Source: Vulcanimicrobium alpinum (lineage in GTDB: Bacteria; Vulcanimicrobiota; Vulcanimicrobiia; Vulcanimicrobiales; Vulcanimicrobiaceae). Taken from it: DNA of 64,000 nucleotides. The notes under the pieces were generated by a model. That model was not told the DNA's origin. It saw only the letters and a list, made by a program, of their open reading frames with translations, and did not search any database. Positions 51,003-59,158 of this stretch are shown here, piece after piece. The stretch is taken from positions 3,042,484 to 3,106,483 of the forward strand of contig NZ_AP025523.1 of the NCBI RefSeq assembly GCF_027923555.1. The letters are read 5' to 3'. Both the position numbers and the translations under genes were made by a program. How positions within the stretch are numbered: the first letter of the stretch is position 1; each line of letters begins with the position of its first letter.

Positions 51003-51031
51003 TTGGCGGCTCGGAGAGCCGGTGCTATACT
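51003..51031 (+). promoter_or_regulatory. Promoter of the yqzL-pheS-pheT unit
   Basis: TTGGCG (51003-51008), 17-bp spacer, TATACT (51026-51031): one of the best sigma-70-type matches in the window. Predicted start near 51038, giving a leader of about 54 nt to the small ORF at 51092. Confidence 0.75.
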
Positions 51032-51091
51032 CCCACTGCCGACGCGAACACGACGCGCCACTACAGCTCAGGAGAGGGAACCGCCGACGCC

Positions 51092-51190
51092 ATGCGCACC
51101 TCCGAAATCTTCTGGAAACTGTTTGCCAACACGGGCTCGATCAGCGCGTACCTGATGTACCGGCATTTGCATCCGACGACCGCGCAGTAA
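51092..51190 (+). CDS. YqzL-family small protein
   Basis: 32 residues. EIFWKLFANTGSISAYLMYR matches the YqzL-like pattern (WKLF...TGSI.AYL.Y) known from many Terrabacteria small ORFs of unknown role. AGGAGAGGG lies upstream of ATG 51092. It directly follows a strong promoter and precedes pheS by 93 bp. Its Phe, Trp and Tyr content would also allow a leader-peptide role for the phenylalanyl-tRNA synthetase genes; the family match makes a real protein more likely. Confidence 0.72.
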   Translation: MRTSEIFWKLFANTGSISAYLMYRHLHPTTAQ

Positions 51191-51242
51191 GCGCGGGCAG
51201 CCCCGTGAACGACGGGGCCGCGAACCCAAGGAAAGCAGCGGC

Positions 51243-51270
51243 AACGCCCGGTCCTCCAGGATCGGGCGTT
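51243..51270 (+). terminator. Hairpin between yqzL and pheS (terminator or attenuator)
   Basis: 12-bp stem (51243-51254 with 51259-51270, one G-T pair) with loop TCCA, followed by a short T run then TGCG. The T tract is poor, so it may act as a partial terminator, an attenuator or simply an mRNA structure before pheS. A smaller CCCCGT/ACGGGG hairpin lies upstream of it. Confidence 0.45.
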
Positions 51271-51283
51271 TGCGTGTGACGTA

Positions 51284-52345
51284 ATGACGACTTCGCCCAT
51301 GAGTGAACTCGAAGCAAACCTCGCTTCGCTGACCGCGCGCTTCGAACGCGCGGTCGCCGACGCGCCCGATGCGCGCGCCCTCGACGAGGTGCGCGTCGCA
51401 TTTCTGGGCCGCAGCGGCGAGGTGACCGGCGTGCGCCGCAGCATCGGCACGCTGCCGCCGCCGGAGCGCCCGGGCGCAGGGAAAGTGATCAACGCCGCCG
51501 TCGAGTCGATGGAAGCGCAGCTGACCGACGCGCTCGCGCGCGTCGAGCGCGCCGCGCTCGAGCGATCGCTGGGCGATACGATCGACGTGACGTTTCCGGG
51601 TCCGCCGGCGCGCCTCGGTGCGCTCCATCCGGTCCGGCAAGTCGCGATCGACGTCGCGCGCTACTTCACGCGCCACGGCTTTGCGGTCGTCCTGGGTCCC
51701 GAGATCGAGACCGACGCCAACAACTTCGACGCGTTGAACATCCCGCCCGATCATCCCGCGCGCGAAGGGCTCGACTCGTTCTACCTGCGGCCCGATCGGC
51801 TGCTGCGCACGCACACCTCGCCGATGCAGGTGCGCTCGATGCGCCGGCACGGTCCGCCGATCGCGATCATCGTTCCCGGGAAAGCGTACCGGCGCGACGC
51901 CGTCGACGCACGCCATCTCTACATGTTCCATCAGGTCGAAGGCCTCATGGTGGGGCACGGCGTGCACTTCGGGCATCTCAAGGGCGTGTTGGTCGGGATG
52001 TGCCGCGAACTCTTCGGCGCCGACGCCGACGTGCGGTTCCGGCCGTCGTTCTTTCCGTTCACCGAACCGTCGGCGGAGATCGACGTGAAGTGTCCGGCGT
52101 GTCACGGGACGGGGATGCAGGACGGCCTGCAGTGCCGGACGTGCGGCGGGAGCGGGTGGATCGAGATCGGCGGGAGCGGGATGGTGCATCCGAATGTCCT
52201 GCGTTCGGTCGGGTACGATCCCGACGCCGTGTCCGGATGGGCGTTCGGCTGCGGGCTGGAGCGCATCGCGATGAAGCGCTACGACATCGACGACATCCGC
52301 GCGTTCGTCGAGAACGTCCCGGGCTTCGCCGAGGGCCTCGCGTAA
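51284..52345 (+). CDS. pheS: Phenylalanyl-tRNA synthetase alpha subunit
   Basis: 353 residues, catalytic class II subunit. Motif 2 region VPGKAYRRDAVDARHLYMFH with QVEG, FRPSFFPFTEPSAEID, and motif 3 GWAFGCGLERIAM. A CxxC...CxxC insertion (CPACHGTG, CRTCGGSGW) is the zinc-ribbon-like variant seen in many bacteria. ATG 51284 or 51299 may be the start; neither has a clear ribosome site. One base separates it from pheT. Confidence 0.97.
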   Translation: MTTSPMSELEANLASLTARFERAVADAPDARALDEVRVAFLGRSGEVTGVRRSIGTLPPPERPGAGKVINAAVESMEAQLTDALARVERAALERSLGDTIDVTFPGPPARLGALHPVRQVAIDVARYFTRHGFAVVLGPEIETDANNFDALNIPPDHPAREGLDSFYLRPDRLLRTHTSPMQVRSMRRHGPPIAIIVPGKAYRRDAVDARHLYMFHQVEGLMVGHGVHFGHLKGVLVGMCRELFGADADVRFRPSFFPFTEPSAEIDVKCPACHGTGMQDGLQCRTCGGSGWIEIGGSGMVHPNVLRSVGYDPDAVSGWAFGCGLERIAMKRYDIDDIRAFVENVPGFAEGLA

Positions 52346-52346
52346 G

Positions 52347-54677
52347 ATGCGCGTTCCGCTGGCGTGGCTGCGCGATTACGTCGATCTCCCCGACGACTCC
52401 GCCGCGATCGTCGCGCGGCTCGCCGCGCTAGGCTTTCCCGTCGACGAGGTGATCGAGCGGCCGCAGCTCACCCACGTCGTCGTCGGACGGATCGTGACGG
52501 TCGACCGGCATCCCAACGCCGACCGGCTGCAGCTCTGCACGATCGACGTCGGCGGCGAACGGCATCTGACGATCGCGACCGCGGCGACGAACGTCGCGCC
52601 GCATCAGGTGATCCCGGTCGCGCGCATCGGCGCGCAGCTCGCCGGCGGCCTCACGATCGCGCCCCGGAAGATGCGCGGGATCGACTCCGAGGGGATGCTG
52701 TGTTCCGCCGACGAGCTCGGCTTGCCGGCGGACTGGTTCGAGGACGGGATCATGCAGCTCGACCACGCGATGCCGATCGGCGGCGACGCGATCGCGCTGC
52801 TGCGCCTCTCCGAACCCGTGCTCGACGTCGACGTCACGCCGAACCGCCCCGACGCCCTCTCGATCCTCGGCCTCGCACGCGAACTCGCCGCGTCGTACGG
52901 CGTCGAACTGCGCGAGCCGGGCGCGATCGTCAAATACGAAGACGGCCCCGACGATGCGCGCGTCACGATCGAGACGATCGACTGCAAGCGGATGGTGTTT
53001 CAGCTCGTGAGCGGCCTGCAGGTGCGGCCCGCCGCAGCGTGGATGCGCGTGCGCCTCGCGCTGGCGGGCCAGCGCCCGATCAACAACATCGTCGACGTCT
53101 CGAACTTCGTCATGCTCGAGATCGGCCAGCCGCTGCACTTCTTCGATTTCGAGCGCGTCGCCGGCGGCCACCTCATCGTGCGCGACGCGCGCGACGGTGA
53201 ACGCTTCACCACGCTCGACGATCAGGAACGCACGCTAGACGAGCGGATGATCGTGATCGCCGACGACGATGGCCCGACGTCGCTCGCCGGAATCATGGGC
53301 GGACTGCGCAGCGAGGTCGTCGAGTCGACAACCGAGGTGCTCATCGAAGCCGCAACCTGGAACGGCCCGCGCATCCGCCGCGCGAGCAACGCGCTCAAAC
53401 TGAGAACCGAAGCATCGAGCAGGTTCGAGAAGTCGCTCCCGCTCGCGCTGGCCGATCTGGGCGCGTCGCGTGCGGCGCACCTGCTCGAACAGGAAGGCGG
53501 AGCCGTGCGGCTGCCGCGTTCCGGAGGAGGCGGCGTCCCCGATCCCGCGCCCGTGATGCTGCGCGGCGGCGAAGTCGAACGGCTCCTGGGTTTCGCGGTC
53601 GGCGACGCGGAGATCGAACGCAGCCTCGCATCGCTGGGCTTCAAGGTCGCGCGCGTTCCCAACGGCTTCTCCGTCGTCGCGCCGTACTGGCGCAACGACG
53701 TCCTGCTGGCGGCCGATCTGGTCGAAGAGATCGCGCGCGTCGTCGGGTACGACCGGGTCACCGCGCAGACGCCGCCGGTCGTTCCGCAGGAGATCGACAG
53801 CGCCGAGTTCGACCGCGAGACGCAGCTCGCGACGACGCTCGCCGGTCTCGGCTACACCGAAGCCGTCTCGCTCTCGCTCCAGCCCGCCGCCGTCGCGCAG
53901 GCGTGGCGCGAGCAGAGCATCGCGGTGCCGGACGTCGTCGAGATCCTGAACCCGCTGAGCGAAGATCAGCGCTGGATGCGTTTCTCGATCGCGCCCGCGC
54001 TGCTCGATTTCGCCGCACGCGACCGCGCCGTCCGTCCCTACCGTATCTTCGAACTCGGCCACGTCTTCGCGCAGTCGCAGCCGGAGCCGCGCGAAACCGT
54101 GCAGCTCACCGCGCTGCACGCCGGCGGCGAGAGCGCGTTCGGACGGCTCAAATCCGACGTGCTCGCGCTGCTGCGACGCGAAACCGGCGTCGACGCGCAG
54201 GTCGAGCGCGGCATGTTCCCGTCGCTGCATCCCGGGAAGACGGCGGCGCTTCGCATCGGCGACGCCGTCGTCGGCTACGTCGGCGTCGTCGACCCGCGGC
54301 TCGCGCACGCGCACGACGTCGCCGAGACCACAGCGCTGGCGACGGTCTTCGTCGACGCGCTTCCGTCGCGCAGCGTCCCGCGTTACGTCGCCCCCTCGAA
54401 GTTCCCGCCGGTCGAACGCGATCTCGCGCTCGTCGTCGCCGACGACGTGCTCGCCGGCGATCTGATCGCCGCCGTGCGCGGCGAGCCGCTGGTCCGCTCG
54501 GCGACGGTGTTCGACGAGTATCGCGGACCGCAGATCGGCGCCGGCCAGAAGTCGCTGGCGCTGCGGATCGTGCTGCAGAGCTACGACGCGACGCTCACCG
54601 ACGAGGACGCTGATGCCGCGACCGCGCGGATCGTCGCGATCCTGCAGGCGCGCTTCGGAGCGACGCTGCGCGGCTGA
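52347..54677 (+). CDS. pheT: Phenylalanyl-tRNA synthetase beta subunit
   Basis: 776 residues, full length. N-terminal EMAP/OB-type tRNA-binding domain (VVGRIVTVDRHPNADRLQLC), B3/B4 editing domain, B5 domain (VEEIARVVGYDRV) and C-terminal FDX-ACB domain (PPVERDLALVVADDV). Works as an alpha2-beta2 tetramer with PheS. Confidence 0.97.
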   Translation: MRVPLAWLRDYVDLPDDSAAIVARLAALGFPVDEVIERPQLTHVVVGRIVTVDRHPNADRLQLCTIDVGGERHLTIATAATNVAPHQVIPVARIGAQLAGGLTIAPRKMRGIDSEGMLCSADELGLPADWFEDGIMQLDHAMPIGGDAIALLRLSEPVLDVDVTPNRPDALSILGLARELAASYGVELREPGAIVKYEDGPDDARVTIETIDCKRMVFQLVSGLQVRPAAAWMRVRLALAGQRPINNIVDVSNFVMLEIGQPLHFFDFERVAGGHLIVRDARDGERFTTLDDQERTLDERMIVIADDDGPTSLAGIMGGLRSEVVESTTEVLIEAATWNGPRIRRASNALKLRTEASSRFEKSLPLALADLGASRAAHLLEQEGGAVRLPRSGGGGVPDPAPVMLRGGEVERLLGFAVGDAEIERSLASLGFKVARVPNGFSVVAPYWRNDVLLAADLVEEIARVVGYDRVTAQTPPVVPQEIDSAEFDRETQLATTLAGLGYTEAVSLSLQPAAVAQAWREQSIAVPDVVEILNPLSEDQRWMRFSIAPALLDFAARDRAVRPYRIFELGHVFAQSQPEPRETVQLTALHAGGESAFGRLKSDVLALLRRETGVDAQVERGMFPSLHPGKTAALRIGDAVVGYVGVVDPRLAHAHDVAETTALATVFVDALPSRSVPRYVAPSKFPPVERDLALVVADDVLAGDLIAAVRGEPLVRSATVFDEYRGPQIGAGQKSLALRIVLQSYDATLTDEDADAATARIVAILQARFGATLRG

Positions 54678-54687
54678 CGCCGCGCGT

Positions 54688-55530
54688 TCAAATGAAGCGC
54701 GCGGCGACGACGGCGACGTCGTCGCGCAAGCGGTCGCCGCTGAACGCACGCGCGCGGTCGATCAATTGCTGCACGATGAGTTCCGCGGGAGCCTCGGCGA
54801 ACTCGTCGATCGTGTCGAGGAAACGTTCGATCCCGAAGAACTCGCCGCTGTCGGCGCGCGCTTCGGTCACCCCGTCGGTTGTCGCGACGAACAGCGTTCC
54901 GGGCAGCAGTTCGACGAAGCTCTGCTTGAAGAGGTGGTGCTGATCGTCGAACACGCCGATCAGCGGCGCGGTCGGTTCGAGCAGGCGCGGCGCTTCGCCG
55001 GGAGCCAGAACCGCGGCCGCCTCGTGGCCGCCCGACGCGTAATGCATGATCCGCCGTGAGGTATCGACCATCCCGAAGAAGACGCTGGCGAACGACTCGA
55101 TGCGCTCGAACGCGTTGTTCTCGATGTAGAGTCGATCGAGCGAACGCAGCACGCGCTCGGGCGTCAATCCTTGCGACGCATAGGCGCGCAGACCGTACTT
55201 GACCATCGCCGCGTGGATCGCGGCCTGCGTCCCTTTGCCGGCGATGTCGGCGATCGAAAACGAGACCGCGTCGTTGTCGAAGTGGTAGACGTCGACGATG
55301 TCACCGCCGGTCAGGCCGTGTGCGAGCTGGTAGCCGACGGCGTACTCGACGCCCAAAATGCGCGCCGAACCGAGCGCGAAGAGGTGCTCGACGAGGACCT
55401 TCGCCGCCGTCCAGTTCGAGATGTCTGAAGCCCCATCGAGTTGGAGCGTCGCCGTGGAATCGAACCCGTTCTCGGAAATGGAATTCTCCGCCGGCGTGGA
55501 GAGCGGCGGCGGAATCGCGGGAAGCTCCAT
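54688..55530 (-). CDS. SpoIIE/RsbU-type PP2C serine phosphatase
   Basis: 280 residues. The N-terminal ~90 residues carry no recognised sensor domain; the rest is the SpoIIE phosphatase fold with FSIADIAGKGTQAAIHAAMV (metal-binding Asp), YASGGHEAAAVL, LFVATTDGVTEAR and LRDDVAVVAARF. These proteins dephosphorylate anti-sigma-factor antagonists. No STAS or anti-sigma gene is adjacent. ATG 55530 has GGGAGG 4 bp upstream. Confidence 0.9.
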   Translation of the reverse strand: MELPAIPPPLSTPAENSISENGFDSTATLQLDGASDISNWTAAKVLVEHLFALGSARILGVEYAVGYQLAHGLTGGDIVDVYHFDNDAVSFSIADIAGKGTQAAIHAAMVKYGLRAYASQGLTPERVLRSLDRLYIENNAFERIESFASVFFGMVDTSRRIMHYASGGHEAAAVLAPGEAPRLLEPTAPLIGVFDDQHHLFKQSFVELLPGTLFVATTDGVTEARADSGEFFGIERFLDTIDEFAEAPAELIVQQLIDRARAFSGDRLRDDVAVVAARFI

Positions 55531-55609
55531 TGACCTCCCTACCAGATGACTGCGGCCGAGGTTGCGCCTCCGAGCGCTCGTCGTCGTCGGACGGCGGCAA
55601 CCGGGCGCG

Positions 55610-56176
55610 ATGGGGAACCACGCTGCGCAACGCCAAGAACAGCGCGTGGGCTGGCCCGACCTCGTCATCGTCATCATCGTGATCCTGTTCGCGTACAAGG
55701 GCTGGCGGCGCGGCTTCGTCGACGAGATCGGCGGCTTCATCGCGCTCGCAGCCGCCGTGTGGGCGGCGATCTTCTACCCCGGAACCCTCGACGGGGTGAT
55801 GCACGGGTACTTCGGACTGAACACGGGCTCGGCGCACATCGTGGGGATGATCGCGTTCGCGCTCGTCGTCTACATCGCGCTGATGGCGCTCTCGATGCTG
55901 CTCTCGCGGATCGCGAAGCTGCCGCTGATCGGGATCGGGAACGGGATCGGCGGCGCCTGCATCGGCGCGGCCAAAGCGCTGCTGGGGATCTGGGCCGTCC
56001 TCTACGTCCTCCTGTTTTTCCCGTTGGCCAAGGATCTGCGGCGCGATCTGCGCGCCTCGCCGCTCGTCGCGACCGTCACCGGGCCCAACGCGCAGGTCGA
56101 TGCGTTTCTGCGCGGCACGATGCCTTGGTTCGTGCGGGCGTACGCGACGCCGGTCTTCGCGCGGCATCGTCTGTAA
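55610..56176 (+). CDS. CvpA-family membrane protein
   Basis: 188 residues with four membrane segments. PDLVIVIIVILFAYKGWRRG followed by FVDEIGGFIAL is the CvpA start, and LIGIGNGIGGACIGAAKALL is the conserved central turn. CvpA proteins are linked to colicin V production and envelope integrity; their molecular role is unclear. Divergent from the phosphatase gene across 79 bp. Confidence 0.88.
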   Translation: MGNHAAQRQEQRVGWPDLVIVIIVILFAYKGWRRGFVDEIGGFIALAAAVWAAIFYPGTLDGVMHGYFGLNTGSAHIVGMIAFALVVYIALMALSMLLSRIAKLPLIGIGNGIGGACIGAAKALLGIWAVLYVLLFFPLAKDLRRDLRASPLVATVTGPNAQVDAFLRGTMPWFVRAYATPVFARHRL

Positions 56177-56225
56177 CGCCGCGTCCGCCAGGAGCCGGTC
56201 CGCCAATGGCATACGAGGCACAGCC

Positions 56226-56945
56226 ATGGCAATGAAGGCGGTCGCGAAATCCCCGCAGCGAGCGCTGACGGCGGTGCTGGCCGGCCGCGTCTACGGCGGA
56301 CGATCGGCCGTGCAGCGGCGCGCCGACCGCCGCGCGCGGCTGTTCAACGTCGGCCTCGACCTCTTTGGGACGATCGGCTTCCATCAGACGACGATCCCGA
56401 TGCTCTGCAGCGCCGCCGGCGTGACCGCACGCCACTTCTACGAAGACTTCTCCTCGCGCGAAGCGCTGCTGAGCGCGCTCTACGATCAGATCTCCGACAC
56501 GATGCAGAACGCCGTGCTGGCGGCGCTGCGCGCGCCGGGCGGCACGATGCACGACCGCATCCGCTCGGGAACCGCCGCGTACATCCGCTACCTCACCAGC
56601 GACCCGCGGATAGCGCGCGTCTACGTGCTCGAGTCGCGCGGGATCAGCGAGGCGATGGAACAGCGCCGCCGCGAGTGGCGCGAGACGATCATCAAGCGGC
56701 TCACGAAGGCGACGCGCCGGCTCGAAGAGCGCGGGTTCGACACCGAACTCGACAGCCGTCTGGTGAGCGCCGCGATCGCCGGCGCAGCGCACGACATCGT
56801 CCTGGAATGGATCCTCGCCGCACGCCGTCCGTCGACGCAGAAGATGATCGAGACGCTCTCGGCGCTCTGGATCCGCACGCTGCTGCTCGATGCGTTCGAG
56901 CCCGTCGCGCCGCTCGGCTACACGCCGCGGCGCTCGCAAGCCTAG
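56226..56945 (+). CDS. TetR-family transcriptional regulator
   Basis: 239 residues. The N-terminal HTH is RADRRARLFNVGLDLFGTIG followed by FHQTTIPMLCSAAGVTARHF, and the C-terminal region is an all-helical ligand domain. GAGG lies 7 bp before ATG 56226. It is convergent with, and overlaps by 4 bp, the acyl-CoA dehydrogenase operon, which it may control as FadR-type TetR proteins do (inference from context). Confidence 0.9.
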   Translation: MAMKAVAKSPQRALTAVLAGRVYGGRSAVQRRADRRARLFNVGLDLFGTIGFHQTTIPMLCSAAGVTARHFYEDFSSREALLSALYDQISDTMQNAVLAALRAPGGTMHDRIRSGTAAYIRYLTSDPRIARVYVLESRGISEAMEQRRREWRETIIKRLTKATRRLEERGFDTELDSRLVSAAIAGAAHDIVLEWILAARRPSTQKMIETLSALWIRTLLLDAFEPVAPLGYTPRRSQA

Positions 56946-58027
56946 ACCGGCGCCGGTTCGCGCGCCGCCGCGGGCGCCGTCGGGAGATAGCGGGCGAGAT
57001 GGAAGTCGGCGTCGCCGAGCAGCCGCTCGACCATCGTCATCCGCTTGAAGTACCGGCCGACGTGGTACTCCTCGCTCATCCCGATCCCGCCGTGCAGCTG
57101 AATCGCGTTCTGTCCGACGAAGCGTCCGGACTTCGCGATCTGCACCTTTGCGGCCGAGACGCCGCGGCGGCGTTCCGCCGGATCGCTCGTGTCGAGCGTC
57201 GTCGCGGCGAGGTAGGCCATCGAGCGCGCCAGTTCGACCTCGATGAACATCTCGGCCATCCGGTGCTGCAGCGCCTGAAACGACCCGATCGGGACGCCGA
57301 ATTGGTGACGCGCCTTCGCGTACTCCACCGTCGCTTCGAGCATGACGCTCATCAAGCCGAGGCCTTCGGCGCAGAACGCGCCGGCCGCATGGTCGAAGCC
57401 GAGCTCGAGGATGCGCAGCGCGTCGCCGCCGCGCGCGATGACGCCGCCTTCCTCGACGAGCGCATCGTCGAAGCGGATATCGGCGACGTCGGTGCCGTCT
57501 TCGGCGGGATACGCGACGCGCGCGACGCCCGGCGCCGCCGCCGGGACGGCCGCGAGCAGCACGTCGTCGCCGTCGCGCGCGCTGACGAGCAGCGTGTCGG
57601 CCGTGCCGGCGTCGAGCACGCGCGTCTTGCCGCCGCTGATGCGCACGCCGTCGGGCGCGGTGCGCGCCTGCGCGGCGACCACGGCGGGATTGCCGCGCGC
57701 ATGCGGCTCTTCGTACGCGACCGCGAAACGGCGGCGACCCTCGATCAGCGCTTCGAGCAGGTCGCTGCGTCCCGCCGCACGCAGGATCGTCCCCGCGAAG
57801 ACGCACTGCGCGACGTACGCGGACGTGACGCGGCCCCGTCCGAACTGCTCCATGATCAGCAGCGTCTCGAGCGGCCCGCCGAACCCGCCCAGATCCTCGG
57901 GCGCGCCGATCGCGAGCCAGCCGAGTTCCGCGAACGTGCTCCAGCGGTCGCCGGCATGATCGCCGGCGGCGAACCGTGCGACCCCGTCCTTGATGAGCAG
58001 TTGTTCGGGTGAGAGCGCGAAGTCCAT
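56942..58027 (-). CDS. Acyl-CoA dehydrogenase (shorter paralogue)
   Basis: 361 residues. FAD enzyme that oxidises acyl-CoA. Starts MDFALSPEQLLIKDGVARF; the late segments VEYAKARHQFGVPIGSFQAL, QNAIQLHGGIGMSEEY and HVGRYFKRM are typical. The N-terminal domain is shortened compared with ordinary family members. It follows the other dehydrogenase at 15 bp, so the pair may form a heteromer like the FadE26/27 or FadE28/29 enzymes (inference). Confidence 0.9.
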   Translation of the reverse strand: MDFALSPEQLLIKDGVARFAAGDHAGDRWSTFAELGWLAIGAPEDLGGFGGPLETLLIMEQFGRGRVTSAYVAQCVFAGTILRAAGRSDLLEALIEGRRRFAVAYEEPHARGNPAVVAAQARTAPDGVRISGGKTRVLDAGTADTLLVSARDGDDVLLAAVPAAAPGVARVAYPAEDGTDVADIRFDDALVEEGGVIARGGDALRILELGFDHAAGAFCAEGLGLMSVMLEATVEYAKARHQFGVPIGSFQALQHRMAEMFIEVELARSMAYLAATTLDTSDPAERRRGVSAAKVQIAKSGRFVGQNAIQLHGGIGMSEEYHVGRYFKRMTMVERLLGDADFHLARYLPTAPAAAREPAPV

Positions 58028-58042
58028 TGCGATGCGATCCGC

Positions 58043-59158
58043 CTACAGTTTGAGGATACGTTTGGCGATGATGTTCTTCTGGATCTCGTTGGAGCCGGCG
58101 TAGATCGACGTTTTGCGGTAGTTGAAGTACTTCGGCGCGAGGTGCCGCTCCGCATAGGGTCCGAGCGCGTCGAGCGCGAGCTCGCTGATCGCCTGCTGGA
58201 TCTCCGTTCCTTTGATCTTGAGAATCGACGACTCGGGTCCGGGCCGCGTCCCGGCCGACTCCGCCGCCAGCGTCCGCAGTTCGGTGAACGCGAGCGCGTC
58301 GAGCTCGATCTCGACGCGCGCGATCCGCTCGTTCAGCCGCGGTTCGTCGATCCGTTCGCGCACGAGCAGCTCGCGCAGCGCGTCAAGATACTGGCGGCAC
58401 AGCGCGATCCCCGCGGTTCCGGTGCGCTCGTGCTCGAGCAGAAACTTGGCGTAGGTCCAGCCTTCGCCTTCGCGCCCGACGAGGTTTGCGACCGGCACCT
58501 CGACGTTTTCGAAGTGCACTTCGTTGATCTCGCTGCCGCCGTCGATCGTCTCGATCGGGCGCACGCTGATCCCCGGCGTGCGCATATCGGCGAGGATGAA
58601 CGAGATCCCCTCCTGCTTCTTCGCCTGCGGATCGGTGCGCGCGAGGACGAAGATCCAGTCGGCCCATTGCGCGGCGGTGATCCACGTCTTCGTCCCGTTG
58701 ATGACGTACGCGTCGTCGCGCCGCTCGGCGCGCGTCGCGAGCGCGGCGAGATCGGAGCCGGCGCCCGGCTCGGAGTATCCTTGGCACCAGAACTCCTCGC
58801 CGCTGAGAATCGTCGGCAAGTAGCGCGCGCGCTGTTCGTCGTTGCCGAACTCGATGATGACCGGCGCGACCATCTGCAGGCCGAACGGCAGCATCCGCAG
58901 TGCCCAGCCGTGCGCGATCTCCTCGGAGAAGATGTGGCGCTGCACGGCGTTCCAGCCCGTGCCGCCGTACCGCTGCGGCCAATTCGGCGCCGCCCAGCCG
59001 CGCTCGAAGAGGATGCGGTGCCAGCGCGCGTAGTCGTCTTTGACGAGCGGATCGCCCGCCTGGACTTTCCGGCGGATGTCGTCGGGGAGACGCTGCGCGA
59101 TGAACGCGCGCACCTCGTCCCGGAACGCGAGTTCCTCGGGGCTGAAGGCCAAGTTCAT
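58043..59158 (-). CDS. Acyl-CoA dehydrogenase
   Basis: 371 residues. LAFSPEELAFRDEVRAFIAQ, GYSEPGAGSDLAALATRAER (FAD/substrate motif), VINGTKTWITAAQWADW and NYRKTSIYAGSNEIQKNIIA are the usual segments. GGAGGG precedes ATG 59158, which overlaps the FadJ-like stop (ATGA). Probably acts before the FadJ-like protein in beta-oxidation of an unusual acyl-CoA. Confidence 0.93.
   Translation of the reverse strand: MNLAFSPEELAFRDEVRAFIAQRLPDDIRRKVQAGDPLVKDDYARWHRILFERGWAAPNWPQRYGGTGWNAVQRHIFSEEIAHGWALRMLPFGLQMVAPVIIEFGNDEQRARYLPTILSGEEFWCQGYSEPGAGSDLAALATRAERRDDAYVINGTKTWITAAQWADWIFVLARTDPQAKKQEGISFILADMRTPGISVRPIETIDGGSEINEVHFENVEVPVANLVGREGEGWTYAKFLLEHERTGTAGIALCRQYLDALRELLVRERIDEPRLNERIARVEIELDALAFTELRTLAAESAGTRPGPESSILKIKGTEIQQAISELALDALGPYAERHLAPKYFNYRKTSIYAGSNEIQKNIIAKRILKL

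Noticed and set aside
51191-51283. T-box riboswitch before pheS
   Set aside because: No TGGNACCGCG-type T-box sequence and too short for a specifier stem; only simple hairpins are visible.
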